Origin: Methanolobus halotolerans
Lineage (GTDB): Archaea > Halobacteriota > Methanosarcinia > Methanosarcinales > Methanosarcinaceae
Direction: 5' to 3'
DNA: 64,000 nucleotides
NCBI RefSeq assembly: GCF_004745425.1
Contig: NZ_PGGK01000005.1
Coordinates: 159,425 to 223,424 of the forward strand
A program made the position numbers and the translations under genes. Shown piece after piece: positions 37,069 through 47,042 of this stretch. Under the pieces are notes generated by a model. That model worked only from the letters and a program-made list of their open reading frames with translations, made no database searches and was not told the origin of the DNA. The number at the start of each line of letters is the position of its first letter. Position 1 is the stretch's first letter.

Positions 37069-38553
37069 ATGAGCGAGATTTTACGCAGGGGACGCCTGTC
37101 TTCCACTCCTGATGAAGATATATTGAACTTCACTTCATCTATGTCGGCAGATAAATGGATCTTCGAGGCAGATATACTTGTGGACCTGGCACATACAGTC
37201 ATGCTCAAAGAGCAGAGTATTATCAGGGAACAGGATTGCAGCAAGATCCTGAAGGGACTTTTGCAGATCAGGGAAGATGGGATCGGGAGTCTTGATCACT
37301 CTTATGAGGACATACACATTTCACTTGAATCAAGGCTCATCGATATGGTCGGTGAGGATGTTGGCGGGAGAATGCATTCCGGCCGCTCCAGGAACGATGA
37401 GGTCGTCACCTGCATCAGGATAAGGCTCAGGGATGAACTGCTGTCCCTTATGGAAGAGCTCAGCCAGCTTCGGAAGAATCTTCTGGACATGGCTTCGGAA
37501 AATAAAGATACGCTGATGCCAGGATTCACCCACCTGCAGCATGCACAGCCGACCACCTTCGCTCACCATTTGCTGGCACACTCAGGTGCATTGTCAAGGG
37601 ACACACAGCGTCTGATGGAAGCCTTCTCACGGGTGAATGAATGCCCTCTGGGAGCTGCTGCATTTGCATCTACGGGTTTTTTACTTGACAGGGAACGAAC
37701 AAGGTCACTGCTTGGTTTTGAAAGGCTCATTGAGAATTCCATGGATGCGGTCAGTAGCCGTGATTTCATGATAGAGTCTGCCTCGATACTTGTGAATATC
37801 ATGGTAAACCTCAGCAAAATGGCAGAGGAGATAGTAATATGGTCAACGACTGAATTTGGTTTTATCGAACTTCATGATAGTTACTCATCAACATCTTCTA
37901 TAATGCCGCAGAAAAAGAATCCGGATACTGCCGAGCTTATTCGTGGTAAATCCGGTACCGTCATTGGTTCTCTGATGGCACTGATATCTATTTGCAAGGC
38001 CCTCCCACTGAGTTATAACAGGGACCTTCAGGAAGCTACTCCTAACCTCTGGCGTGCTGTGGAAACTACAAGAGGTGCTGCCAGAGTAATGGCAGGTATA
38101 TTTGCCACACTTGAGGTAAATACGGATGCTATGTCGCTGCAGTCAACAGCTGGTTTTACAACGGCAACAGAACTTGCAGATACCATGGTAAGAGCTGCAG
38201 GCATACCTTTCAGGACAGCACATCAGATAGTCGGTGTACTGGCACGTGAAAATAGAGACCCTACACCGGAAGATATCGATGCTGCCGCCAGGAACGTGCT
38301 GGGCGAAAACCTGAGTGAACGTGGCCTGAGTCGGGAAATGGTGAAAGAAGCACTTGACCCTCTATCCAACATAAGCAAACGCAGTATCACAGGTGGCCCT
38401 TCTCCCAATGAGCTTGAAAGGGCGATACGCAGCTGTTTTGAGGAGCTGGAACTTGAACACACCAGAATAACAGAATTCAACAACAGCATAGAGCATTCGC
38501 TCAATGCCCTTTTCACAGTTGTCGACAGATGCATTGAGAGTAGTTCGAAATAA
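37069..38553 (+). CDS. argH: Argininosuccinate lyase
   Basis: 494 residues, matching the archaeal ArgH length. Fumarase/aspartase-superfamily motifs are all there: the GRSRNDEV segment (HSGRSRNDEVV at about 103), TPGFTHLQHAQPTTF-like MPGFTHLQHAQPTTFAHH, and the signature loop SSIMPQKKNPD. It cleaves argininosuccinate to arginine and fumarate, the last step of arginine synthesis. It begins a plus-strand run with gatD (33-base gap), aspS and rpiA. Confidence 0.97.
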   Translation: MSEILRRGRLSSTPDEDILNFTSSMSADKWIFEADILVDLAHTVMLKEQSIIREQDCSKILKGLLQIREDGIGSLDHSYEDIHISLESRLIDMVGEDVGGRMHSGRSRNDEVVTCIRIRLRDELLSLMEELSQLRKNLLDMASENKDTLMPGFTHLQHAQPTTFAHHLLAHSGALSRDTQRLMEAFSRVNECPLGAAAFASTGFLLDRERTRSLLGFERLIENSMDAVSSRDFMIESASILVNIMVNLSKMAEEIVIWSTTEFGFIELHDSYSSTSSIMPQKKNPDTAELIRGKSGTVIGSLMALISICKALPLSYNRDLQEATPNLWRAVETTRGAARVMAGIFATLEVNTDAMSLQSTAGFTTATELADTMVRAAGIPFRTAHQIVGVLARENRDPTPEDIDAAARNVLGENLSERGLSREMVKEALDPLSNISKRSITGGPSPNELERAIRSCFEELELEHTRITEFNNSIEHSLNALFTVVDRCIESSSK

Positions 38554-38586
38554 TGTACTTATTATAATACCAAGGTAAGGATCATC

Positions 38587-39867
38587 ATGGAATTCGAAGA
38601 AGGCGACAGGATAAAAATCGAAAAGGACGGTGTGGAATATGAAGGCGTAGTCATGCCAAGCACCACCCGGCACATTGTCATCAAGATGATCAGCGGATAT
38701 AATGCGGGAATCGACCCTGAGAATGCCAGTATCAAAGTTGTGCAGAAAAAAAAAGCAGCAAACAATACACTGGTTGCAGCCAGGGGTCCGGATATTTCCG
38801 TGGAAAGGCCGGCTTCCCTGCCAAAGGTCTCAATTCTGTCCACTGGCGGTACGATAGCAAGTAAGATCGATTACAGGACAGGTGCTGTCACAGCCAGTTT
38901 CTCGGCTGATGATATTCTGCAGGCCATCCCGGAATTAAAAGAGATAGCTGATTTTAGCGGCCGTGCCATCTATAATATTCTTTCTGAGAACATGAAAGCC
39001 GATTACTGGCAGGTACTCGCAAAAGCGATAGCTGAAGAAATCGGGAAGGGCGCTGACGGGATAATCGTAGCCCACGGTACTGACACAATGATGTATTCGG
39101 CTGCTGCGTTATCATTCATGATAGAGACCCCCGTGCCGATCGTTTTTGTAGGTTCCCAGCGAAGTGCTGACAGACCCAGCAGCGACAATGCCATGAACGC
39201 CATATGTGCCGCACTTGTTGCTGTCAGTGATATTGCCGAGGTCACTGTTGTCATGCATGATGATGAATCCGATGGAAGATGTGCCGTACACCGCGGCACC
39301 AAGGTAAGGAAGATGCACACTTCCAGAAGAGATGCCTTCAGGTCTGTCAATGCAGACCCCATTGCCTATGTGGACTATACCGGCCGCGAGCTGCACGCTA
39401 CGTCAACTTACACTAAAAGAGGAGCCAGACAACTCGAACTGAATGACTCCCTTGAACCCAGATGTGCACTCGTGAAGTTCACACCCGGCGCAAGTCCTGA
39501 AATCCTTTCGTATTTCACAGATGCCGGCTACCGTGGGCTGGTGATAGAAGGTACCGGACTTGGGCATGTTTCCACCGAATGGATTCCCCATATAGAGAAT
39601 GTGATACGTTCGGGTATTCCTGTTGTAGTGACATCACAGTGCATCAGTGGAAGGGTATGCAACAGGGTTTACGATACCGGCAGGGATATACTCAAAGCAG
39701 GTGCTATCGAAGGGGAGGATATGCTTCCGGAAGTCGCACTTGTAAAGCTTATGTGGGCCTTGGGCCAGTCTGATGACATCGACACAGTTGCAGAGATCAT
39801 GACAAATGCAATTGCAGGTGAGATATCGGAAAGGACTCTTGTTTCAGCCTGTGAATGCCATGAATAA
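38587..39867 (+). CDS. gatD: Glutamyl-tRNA(Gln) amidotransferase subunit D
   Basis: 426 residues. The N-terminal small barrel ([19 protein letters not shown]) is followed by an L-asparaginase-like domain with the two catalytic threonine motifs STGGTIAS and AHGTDTM. GatD hydrolyses glutamine and channels ammonia to GatE, which is at 13530-15431. It lies between argH and aspS. Very secure. Confidence 0.96.
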   Translation: MEFEEGDRIKIEKDGVEYEGVVMPSTTRHIVIKMISGYNAGIDPENASIKVVQKKKAANNTLVAARGPDISVERPASLPKVSILSTGGTIASKIDYRTGAVTASFSADDILQAIPELKEIADFSGRAIYNILSENMKADYWQVLAKAIAEEIGKGADGIIVAHGTDTMMYSAAALSFMIETPVPIVFVGSQRSADRPSSDNAMNAICAALVAVSDIAEVTVVMHDDESDGRCAVHRGTKVRKMHTSRRDAFRSVNADPIAYVDYTGRELHATSTYTKRGARQLELNDSLEPRCALVKFTPGASPEILSYFTDAGYRGLVIEGTGLGHVSTEWIPHIENVIRSGIPVVVTSQCISGRVCNRVYDTGRDILKAGAIEGEDMLPEVALVKLMWALGQSDDIDTVAEIMTNAIAGEISERTLVSACECHE

Positions 39868-39953
39868 TTAGGTTTATAACAAAGTAGCAAGTATTGGTGC
39901 CAGAATTATCGATATAGGAATGATATTAGTATTTTTACAAACTAGGTGATTTT

Positions 39954-41285
39954 ATGTCATTAACAGATCTCAGGACACACTATGCATCAGAGGTAAAACC
40001 GGAAGAACTGGGCGATGAGAAAGTAACCATCGCCGGTTGGGTATATGAGGTCCGTGACCTCGGAGGAATTTGTTTTGTTGTGGTCAGGGACCGGACCGGA
40101 AGGGCCCAGGTCACACTTGTGAAAAAGAAAACAGATCCGGAACTGCTGGATCTGGCCAGAAAACTCGTCAGGGAATCCGTAGTATCCATAACAGGCAGTG
40201 TCAAGCCGGAAGCAAAGGCTCCAAATGGTTATGAGCTCATTCCCGATGAGATAAGACTCCTCAATGAGGCAGAGTCACCACTTCCGATGGATACTACCGG
40301 AAAGGTTGAAGCCGAACTTGATACACGACTTGATTCAAGGTTCATCGACCTCAGGAGAGAGAGGACAACCGCCATATTCAGTATAAGGCACGAAGTACTC
40401 AGGGCTGTCAGGAGCTTCCTTACGGACAGCGGTTTCATCGAGACTTCCAGTCCGAAGGTCGTTGCAACAGCAACAGAGGGAGGAACCTCCCTATTCCCGA
40501 TCACATACTTTGACAGGGAAGCTTTCCTTAACCAGAGTCCTCAACTCTTCAAGCAGATACTGATGTCCGGCGGAATGGACAGGGTGTTTGAGATCGGCCC
40601 TATCTTCAGGGCAGAGGAACACGACACCCGCAGACATCTCAATGAAGCAACATCCATTGACATTGAGGCAAGCTTCTGTGATCACTTCGATGTGATGGAG
40701 ATCCTTGAGAAGATGGTTGCCTACATCTATGAGCAGGTAATTGAGAATGCGTCCGGTTCACTTGCAGTTCTTGATCTTGATCTGAAAGTACCGGCACTTC
40801 CTTTCAAAAGAGTTACCTATGATGAAGCCATTGATATCGTCAATGCGAACACTGACGAGATGCTCAACTGGGGGGATGACTTGGGTACCGCAGCCGAGCA
40901 TACCATTGGTGAGTATGTGTTCAAAGAAACAGGTGAATCACACTACTTCATAATCGACTGGCCAACTGAGATCAAGCCATTCTATGCAATGCCTTATGAG
41001 GACAACCCGGTCCTTTCTAAGGGATTTGATATGATGCACAGGACAATGGAGCTTTCTTCAGGTGCACAGCGCATACACATCCCCGAGCTTCTTGTAAGAA
41101 GGATCGAATCCCAGGGCCTTGACCCCGAAGGTTTCGAATTCTATCTTAAGGCTTTCAGATACGGTATGCCACCACATGCAGGATGGGGTATAGGCTGCGA
41201 AAGGCTTGTCATGACCATGCTGGGAGTTGAGAACATCCGTGACGTGGTGCTGTTCCCAAGGGACAGACGCAGACTTTCCCCGTGA
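39954..41285 (+). CDS. aspS: Aspartyl-tRNA synthetase, archaeal type
   Basis: 443 residues. An N-terminal OB-fold anticodon-binding domain ([24 protein letters not shown]) precedes a class IIb catalytic core: motif 2 at [16 protein letters not shown] and motif 3 at [15 protein letters not shown]. It lacks the bacterial GAD insertion, so it is the archaeal/eukaryal form. Whether it also charges tRNA(Asn), as the non-discriminating AspRS of many archaea, cannot be decided by eye. Its stop codon overlaps the possible GTG start of rpiA. Confidence 0.96.
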   Translation: MSLTDLRTHYASEVKPEELGDEKVTIAGWVYEVRDLGGICFVVVRDRTGRAQVTLVKKKTDPELLDLARKLVRESVVSITGSVKPEAKAPNGYELIPDEIRLLNEAESPLPMDTTGKVEAELDTRLDSRFIDLRRERTTAIFSIRHEVLRAVRSFLTDSGFIETSSPKVVATATEGGTSLFPITYFDREAFLNQSPQLFKQILMSGGMDRVFEIGPIFRAEEHDTRRHLNEATSIDIEASFCDHFDVMEILEKMVAYIYEQVIENASGSLAVLDLDLKVPALPFKRVTYDEAIDIVNANTDEMLNWGDDLGTAAEHTIGEYVFKETGESHYFIIDWPTEIKPFYAMPYEDNPVLSKGFDMMHRTMELSSGAQRIHIPELLVRRIESQGLDPEGFEFYLKAFRYGMPPHAGWGIGCERLVMTMLGVENIRDVVLFPRDRRRLSP

Positions 41286-41308
41286 TCAAAGCAATCGGAG
41301 CAGTTCTG

Positions 41309-42004
41309 ATGAAAGAAAGGAATCCTTCCGGAGAGAGCCCGGAAAAGAAAGCAGCAGGTATCGCTGCAGCAGATCTTGTTAAAGATGGGATGGTAGTTGG
41401 CCTTGGCACGGGTTCGACCACAGCTTACACGATAGCTGAACTTGGCAGGCGTGTTGCCAAAGGTCTTGATATAATTGCAGTCGTGACATCATACCAGTCC
41501 GAGATGCTGGCCATAGATGCAGGTATAACTCTCACAAGCCTTGCCGAGTATCCGGAACTGGATATAGCCATTGACGGCGCCGACCAGATTGATGCTGCCC
41601 TCAACGTTATAAAAGGCGGTGGGGCCGCACATACACGTGAGAAGGTCGTTTCACGTTCTGCAGAGCGTTTTGTGATAGTTGCTGACGAATCGAAATCAAG
41701 TGAACAGCTGAACCATTATGTGCCACTTGAAGTGCTTCCGTACGCAAAGGAACTTGTATTAAAACAGGTCCGAATGATTGGCGGAGACCCGGTGCTGCGT
41801 CTTGCATCAAGAAAAGATGGGCCCGTCATATCCGACAATGGTAATTTTATTATCGATGCAAGTTTCGGCGTTATCGAAAACCCTGTGGTAATGTCCGCAC
41901 TTCTTTCACAGGTAGCCGGAATCGTCGAACATGGGATATTCACCAATGTTGACGAGGCGTATATCGGTAAAAAAGATGGCTCTGTAGAAATATTGAGATC
42001 CTGA
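41309..42004 (+). CDS. rpiA: Ribose-5-phosphate isomerase A
   Basis: About 231 residues from the ATG at 41309; a GTG at 41282 overlapping the aspS stop (GTGA) would give 240, so either is possible, but the shorter form matches the usual archaeal length. Motifs: [16 protein letters not shown] (substrate loop), [11 protein letters not shown], and [13 protein letters not shown]. It interconverts ribose 5-phosphate and ribulose 5-phosphate. Overlap or tight spacing suggests co-transcription with aspS. Confidence 0.95.
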   Translation: MKERNPSGESPEKKAAGIAAADLVKDGMVVGLGTGSTTAYTIAELGRRVAKGLDIIAVVTSYQSEMLAIDAGITLTSLAEYPELDIAIDGADQIDAALNVIKGGGAAHTREKVVSRSAERFVIVADESKSSEQLNHYVPLEVLPYAKELVLKQVRMIGGDPVLRLASRKDGPVISDNGNFIIDASFGVIENPVVMSALLSQVAGIVEHGIFTNVDEAYIGKKDGSVEILRS

Positions 42005-42012
42005 TCTTTCGG

Positions 42013-43230
42013 TCAGGAATCTCTTTCGTCTTCGTCTTCAAAGGGACAGGCGCACATCTCGAATAGTGCATCTTCTCCTGTGCGGGAACCTCTTGCTATA
42101 AGTATATCCCCTGCCTGGATGATCGTTCTCTTATTAGGACGGTAAACCCACTTATCATCCCTTTTGATCGCCATTACATGTACACCTGTCTCTGTTTCGA
42201 GTTTCAGGTGCCCGAAGGTTTTTCCTACAATGGGCGAGCATTTCTGGACAACGAGTTTTGTTATGACCTCATCCGACTGTCTGACAGCCAGGGTCACCAC
42301 CGGATGAAGTTCGATATCCCTGAGAACAGTATCGGCAATCGTATATGCTGCGTCTGAAATTGCCTCGGCTGCATTTGCAAGATGCAACAAACCTCTAAGC
42401 TGGTTCACATCAGGTACATGTTTTGCAGTTTCCAGCACCCAATGCTGAAGTTCGTATTTCATGGCATCCATTTCTACTTCAAGTGCCTTTACTTCATGAG
42501 CTATATCCTCGTTATCGAAGAGGAGGGCGGAGTATGCAAGTCCTACGGAAAGTTCACCCATGTTCTTCATTTCAACTATAATGTCCACGGCCCTTTCGAG
42601 GTCTATCAGGAAACGCTCATGCTGTACATCCCTTGGAACATATTTGTGACCTGTCACAAGTTCCATGAAAATAGGAACCCCTTCATCATGACCCCTCGCA
42701 AAAATCACATCATCGGCACGTATTCGTGAATTGTGGTTTGGGTTATATATCCATTCATTGTGCCGGCGTATGGCGATAATCCACATTCCGGATTCCGTAT
42801 CGAACTCAATATCCCCAAGTGCACGGCCTGCAAGAGGAGAGTTCTCACTGACAGTTGCTCTTGTGATCGTCTCTTCAGCTTCTCTCATAGCCAGTTTAAG
42901 CTCCATGGGTATACCCATGTCCAGGACAACTATCTTTGCAATGTCCCCTGCTGCATTTGAGATATTTTCAGATGCAAGTGCAACCTGTAACACACCTGAC
43001 ATCTCTTCAGCTTCATCTACACGTCTTGCACTCAGCATGGCAGCTATTTTCATGTGATAGTCAAGAGTGTCCATTTTTTCTTCAAGACTTATTACCTCTT
43101 CAGCAATGTCTTCGTCATCATAGATCATTGCAGAATAGGCAAGATCAACCATCAGTTCTGATGTATTCTTAGTCTCTATCAGGAGATCTTTGAGGTTGCG
43201 TGGGATGTACTTTATTTCCTTAGGAGTCAT
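42013..43230 (-). CDS. Tandem PhoU/TrkA-C (RCK_C) regulatory protein of the MgtE operon
   Basis: 405 residues built from an internal duplication: PhoU-like helical domain (about 10-110), TrkA-C ligand-binding domain (about 115-195, with GDIEFDTESGMWIIAIRR and ADDVIFARG), then a second PhoU-like (about 210-305) and a second TrkA-C domain (about 310-395, with LKLETETGVHVMAIKR and AGDILIARG). The two halves are easily aligned by eye. It has no membrane helices and probably senses an ion or nucleotide to gate a channel or transporter. It follows the two MgtE half-genes on the same strand with a 49-base gap, so it is likely their cytosolic regulator. Confidence 0.85.
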   Translation of the reverse strand: MTPKEIKYIPRNLKDLLIETKNTSELMVDLAYSAMIYDDEDIAEEVISLEEKMDTLDYHMKIAAMLSARRVDEAEEMSGVLQVALASENISNAAGDIAKIVVLDMGIPMELKLAMREAEETITRATVSENSPLAGRALGDIEFDTESGMWIIAIRRHNEWIYNPNHNSRIRADDVIFARGHDEGVPIFMELVTGHKYVPRDVQHERFLIDLERAVDIIVEMKNMGELSVGLAYSALLFDNEDIAHEVKALEVEMDAMKYELQHWVLETAKHVPDVNQLRGLLHLANAAEAISDAAYTIADTVLRDIELHPVVTLAVRQSDEVITKLVVQKCSPIVGKTFGHLKLETETGVHVMAIKRDDKWVYRPNKRTIIQAGDILIARGSRTGEDALFEMCACPFEDEDERDS

Positions 43231-43279
43231 GATCTTTCTACCAGTTTATTCCTTTCATGTTCTTATCTTCAATTCTATT

Positions 43280-43837
43280 CTATATTATATTCAGCAAATG
43301 CATGGTGATAAATATACCAATTACGCCAATAAGATCTCCAAGGGTTGCGATCACAGGAATTACTGTATCGTCTGGGTCCACACCGAAACGATGTGATGCG
43401 AAAGCAATCACAAGAGTGGCTGAGTAAACGACCAGTAGCTCGAAAGTGCCTGCAATTAAGCACAATGCCATAAGAGTTGCAAATGCGATCTCCATCTCAA
43501 GCACCATACCGGTGATCCATACAACAATCCCCAGGAAAGTAAAGGCACACATACCTACAATGAATGCTGAAAGCACGCTGTTGCGCACAACCGGATTGTG
43601 ATATACATTACCTCCAAGACCCATGTGCAGGGCGGATGAGAGACGTGCTCCCAGCATACTTCCCGTATCACCACCGATCTTGATAAGCGCAGGTATCAGG
43701 ATAAGAATGATTGGCATTGAGACAAGGTTCTCTATCTGGAAATTAAGGATCTGCCCTGTCAGGATACCTATTATTGAGGTGAAGAGGATTATAGGGAAGC
43801 TTCTTCCGACTATTCCTCCTATTGTATAATACGTCAT
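43280..43837 (-). CDS. MgtE/SLC41-type divalent cation transporter, membrane half-domain (second)
   Basis: 185 residues, a single five-helix MgtE membrane domain without the cytosolic N and CBS domains of bacterial MgtE. The segment PALIKIGGDTGSMLGARLSSALHMG and the late VDPDDTVIPVIATLGDLIG are the pore-forming signatures of the SLC41/MgtE fold. Its start overlaps the stop of the upstream half-gene by four bases (ATGA), so the two halves are translated together and presumably pair in the membrane like the two repeats of eukaryotic SLC41. Confidence 0.87.
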   Translation of the reverse strand: MTYYTIGGIVGRSFPIILFTSIIGILTGQILNFQIENLVSMPIILILIPALIKIGGDTGSMLGARLSSALHMGLGGNVYHNPVVRNSVLSAFIVGMCAFTFLGIVVWITGMVLEMEIAFATLMALCLIAGTFELLVVYSATLVIAFASHRFGVDPDDTVIPVIATLGDLIGVIGIFITMHLLNII

Positions 43838-44457
43838 AGTAAGAGCACCACCCTTGCAGCTATGAAGATCATCATCATAGATACTATATCACCAATCGTG
43901 GCAATGGCAGGAGTGACTACATTATCCGGGTCAAAGCCGAATCGGAACATACCCAGAGCAAGCAGCACGGCTACGAATGCGAGTATCAGGCCTGAAGACA
44001 CACCTGCAAGAACAGCTATCAGGGTAAGTGTGAGAGGACCCGCACTCGGCAATCCGAGAGCAACCGTGATAAAATGACCTAATAATCCCAGAATAAAAGA
44101 CATTATCGCACTGAGCAGGAGAGATCCGGTCACATTGTTCATTAATTCAGGATTTCTGTCGATCTTTGTGATCAGTCCCATATGGATAGCACTGCCGAGC
44201 CGGGATCCAAGTGTGGATGATATATTACCACGCATTCCCAGGACTGCAGGGGCTATCACTATGAGTCCGGGTATCATCTGCAGTTCATCGGTCATGCCCG
44301 ACAGAATGATACCTGATGCAACACCTCCGAACGTTGCTACCAGTTGAAAAGGCAAAGCCTCACCTACGATAGAACTGATGCTTGCATAATCTCCCATGTA
44401 CTCTTCTGCAAACTCATCTTCCTCATCGTCTTCCTGATGATGTGTGTCGTGAGGCAT
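43834..44457 (-). CDS. MgtE/SLC41-type divalent cation transporter, membrane half-domain (first)
   Basis: 207 residues. A short acidic cytosolic N-terminus (HHQEDDEEDEFAEEYMG) precedes one MgtE membrane domain with APAVLGMRGNISSTLGSRLGSAIHMG and FDPDNVVTPAIATIGDIVS. It is homologous to the following 185-residue protein. Mg2+ is the expected ion; the acidic tail could sense it. First gene of a three-gene unit ending with the PhoU/TrkA-C protein. Confidence 0.88.
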   Translation of the reverse strand: MPHDTHHQEDDEEDEFAEEYMGDYASISSIVGEALPFQLVATFGGVASGIILSGMTDELQMIPGLIVIAPAVLGMRGNISSTLGSRLGSAIHMGLITKIDRNPELMNNVTGSLLLSAIMSFILGLLGHFITVALGLPSAGPLTLTLIAVLAGVSSGLILAFVAVLLALGMFRFGFDPDNVVTPAIATIGDIVSMMMIFIAARVVLLL

Positions 44458-44608
44458 ATGCCTTACTTCGCTTTTTTAATATTTAAATAGATATGACCAC
44501 TACATACAGCGAAAACTGTTGATTATGCCCTATTCTGCATTAGCTTTATAAGTTTTATCGCATAATTCCCTGAAAAAGGTTTTTCGTAAATTGTGGAAAG
44601 GAATTATT

Positions 44609-44911
44609 ATGTTAAAACATATTGTCATGTGGAAGCTGAAAGAAACTGCAGAAGGCAGGACCAGTCAGGAGAATGCAGACCTGATGAAGAAAATGCTTGA
44701 AGATCTCAAAGACCAGATCCCCGAGATAGAAAGTATAGAGGTCGGAGTCAATATCAACTCTTCTGATGCTGCCTTTGATGTGGTGCTGTACTCAGAGTTC
44801 AGGAACGAGAAAGCACTGCTATCCTACCAGAAACACCCGGAACATGTAAAGGTTGCAGATCTTGTAGGTAAAATCAATGAAATGAGAGTAGTCGTTGATT
44901 ATCTGGTGTGA
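44609..44911 (+). CDS. Dabb (stress-responsive alpha/beta barrel) family protein
   Basis: 100 residues from the ATG at 44609 (LKHIVMWKLKE...). The opening IVMWKLKE strand, the central GVNINSSDAAFDVVLYSEF and the HPEHVKVADLVGKI helix are the standard Dabb pattern of small dimeric alpha/beta barrel proteins. Function in methanogens unknown. GGAAAGGA lies upstream. It precedes the frameshifted flavoprotein gene by 46 bases. Confidence 0.85.
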   Translation: MLKHIVMWKLKETAEGRTSQENADLMKKMLEDLKDQIPEIESIEVGVNINSSDAAFDVVLYSEFRNEKALLSYQKHPEHVKVADLVGKINEMRVVVDYLV

Positions 44912-44957
44912 AGTTGACAATATCAGGCGGTATAAGTCCTAAATAACGGTAGTTCTA

Positions 44958-45559
44958 ATGAGAATATCAGTAATACTGGGTCATCCTTACGATAAAAGCC
45001 TCAATCATGCCATTGCAGCGACAGTTGCCGATGTCCTAAATAATAACGGGCATGATGTCCGGCTTCATGACATGTACAGGGAAAATTTTGACCCCGTTAT
45101 CCGGGGGAGGAACTTGTGACGGACCGGTCGGAAAATGCACTCGTCCAGACACATTGTGATGAGATAAGGGAAGCTGAAGGCATAATAATCATCCATCCCA
45201 ACTGGTGGGGACAGCCTCCGGCCATCCTCAAGGGATGGGTTGACAGGGTGTTACGGGAGAATGTGGCATACAGATTCCCTGCAGATGATGACGGTTCCGG
45301 CCTTCCCATCGGTCTGATGAGAGCAAAGGCAGCTATTGTGTTCAATACCTCAAACACGCCTGAGGAGAGGGAATATACTGTTTTCGGGGATCCTCTTGAG
45401 AGGATATGGAAGGACTGTGTTTTTGATTTCTGCGGTGTGAAAAACTATTATCGCAGGATGTTCAGGACAATAGCAGGAAGCACACCTGAACAAAGGCAGA
45501 CTTGGCTGAATGAGGTAAGGGATATGGTAAATGAGCATTTCCCGCAGAACAGCTTGTGA
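44958..45559 (+). pseudogene. Frameshifted NAD(P)H-dependent flavodoxin-fold oxidoreductase
   Basis: The gene starts ATG at 44958 (RISVILGHPYDKSLNHAIA) and runs to a premature TGA at 45117-45119; the rest of the protein continues in another frame to 45559 (IIIIHPNWWGQPPAILKGWVDRV). Adding one G to the five-G run at 45103-45107 restores a continuous 200-residue protein (...PVIRG-EELVTDRSE...). The joined sequence is a complete MdaB/KefF-type flavodoxin-fold quinone or NAD(P)H oxidoreductase with no other damage. So the shift is very recent, a sequencing error, or a slippage/phase-variable switch; a -1 ribosomal slip at CGG GGG would also produce the full protein. Confidence 0.8.
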
Positions 45560-45601
45560 GAGTTGCTACCGGAGCCAGTATTTGTCTTTTTTCTCTTTTT
45601 C

Positions 45602-46379
45602 TTATTTTTCTCCGGGCGGAGTTACATCATCGTATATTCTGGCAGCGTACATCTTCCAGTTCTTACCGAGTTCATAGACAGCCACACCTGCCTGCGGCGG
45701 TAATTTTGTTTTGCCCCATGCTTCGGATATATATTCGATTACCACACGCTTGCCATCGAATGTGGCGGTACAGTGCCTGAGAGTGATGCCTCCGTCATGC
45801 AATACTGATGAATAAAAAATCCTTCAGGCCGGCTTTACCCGAATGCATATACCCTGAGCTGCCGGGTTCACGGGCATAGCCATCGTCTTCAAAAATATCC
45901 AGTATTTGTTCAGTATTGCCTTCCTCCAAGGCCTGCATGTACTGTTTGACAAAATCAGGTTCTTCAAGACCTTCCACCGGTTCCAGAAGCGGTTCTCTCA
46001 CCTTATGCTTTCCTGTGAGCGGCCACGTACTGTGATATACACGTATTGCGGACACCCGGTCTCCGTCAAGGTCTGCAACGATCGCAACCGGCAGATCAAT
46101 ATTCCTGGTATCATGCTGTAAATAAAGCAGGATCTCAACGCAGATGCGCTTAACATTCGCAGTGATCTCTACGAACTGCTGCCCTGCATCATGCCCGCTC
46201 AGCCACTGATGCTGTCGGTCTGCAAATTCAATGAACTCATCTATGCCCGTTATTCTTCCCTCGAGGGGCGTATCTATCACAGGTTCCCCTACAAACATAG
46301 AAAGCAGTTTTTCGGTATCTTCCTCCTTTATGAGAATATAAAGGTCCTTTAAGGTCTCTGCTACTGTCAAGATATCCAC
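45602..46379 (-). pseudogene. Frameshifted two-domain SnoaL/NTF2-like protein
   Basis: The N-terminal part (46379 to about 45815, MDILTVAETLKDLYILIK) is an NTF2-like domain followed by the start of a second (VKQYMQALEEGNTEQILDIFEDDGYAREPGSSGY). After KAGLKDF the frame fails in the run of six T on the minus strand (A run at 45814-45819). Removing one T joins it to the remaining 65 codons ending at 45602 (LHDGGITLRHCTATFDGKRVV...AVYELG). The restored protein, about 258 residues, has two complete NTF2/SnoaL-like domains. Ligand unknown. The undamaged remainder argues for a recent or artefactual one-base insertion. Confidence 0.75.
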
Positions 46380-46561
46380 TCCAGAACAAGAATTTGCCCC
46401 GGACTATATAAAGGTAGCAATCCGCATTCGCCCAGTTCCTGCAGTAAGAAAGATTTACCTGCATTTAACCTGTTTTCACTAAAAAGGAATATATACCACT
46501 AGTTACATTATGGGGATGCTCTAAGGTGAAAGCGTCACCGAGCAACTATTATCATTCGTAT

Positions 46562-46638
46562 GGGCCCGTGGTCTAGCCGGTTATGACATCGCCTTTACAC
46601 GGCGGGGGTCATGAGTTCGAATCTCATCGGGCCCACCA
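46562..46638 (+). tRNA. tRNA-Val (anticodon UAC)
   Basis: Acceptor arms GGGCCCG (46562-46568) and CGGGCCC (46628-46634) pair completely. The anticodon stem TCGCC/GGCGG encloses the loop TTTACAC, giving anticodon TAC, which reads GUA and other valine codons. The T-arm has GTTCGAATC, and the discriminator A is followed by an encoded CCA (46636-46638). No intron. The AT-rich accessory region starts immediately after it. Confidence 0.95.
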
Positions 46639-47042
46639 ACTTCTTTTTGACTGCCTGATATTGATTCTTGCAGATTAACTATGTTTTTCTCGATATCATT
46701 GTGGTGCAATAGCTCGGCTTGTGTTTCATCTAAGTTGTGAATGATGCCAAGATTACAATTGTTTCCGCATTCGATTGATGCTGGTTTTAGAATATGGGAT
46801 TTGTTGTGGGGATTAGGGTTGCCTAGATGAGGCGGAGGTTTATAGAGCCGTCATTCTCGGAAGTTGGTATTTGTCTATTTCCAACCTTGTGTATTGCATC
46901 TGGTCCAAATTGTGTCCCCTCAATAAGTTATGGGATATAGGTAACTCAAAAAACCGAACTGTTATAACTATATTATCTGTTTAACCCTAGATATATTCTA
47001 AAAAAGTTGGAACTCAATAAGAGAATAAAGTAAAAATAATAA
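46639..47042. other. Intergenic region after the tRNA with duplicated regulator flank
   Basis: About 400 bases without a gene. The last part (46918-46980, around GGTAACTCAAAAAACCGAAC) is repeated downstream of the regulator gene at 49150 (49013-49075, weaker) and beside the relic at 57009 (56909-56950, strong). GCCT-AGATG-AGGC (about 46829-46841) is a small hairpin. No second copy of the tRNA 3' end is seen in the window. Confidence 0.5.

Noticed and set aside
45805..45830. T TTT TTA slippery heptamer in the NTF2-like gene, suggesting programmed -1 frameshifting
   Set aside because: The downstream coding part lies in the +1 frame, not the -1 frame, so this slip would not join the two halves. 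A one-base insertion explains it better.
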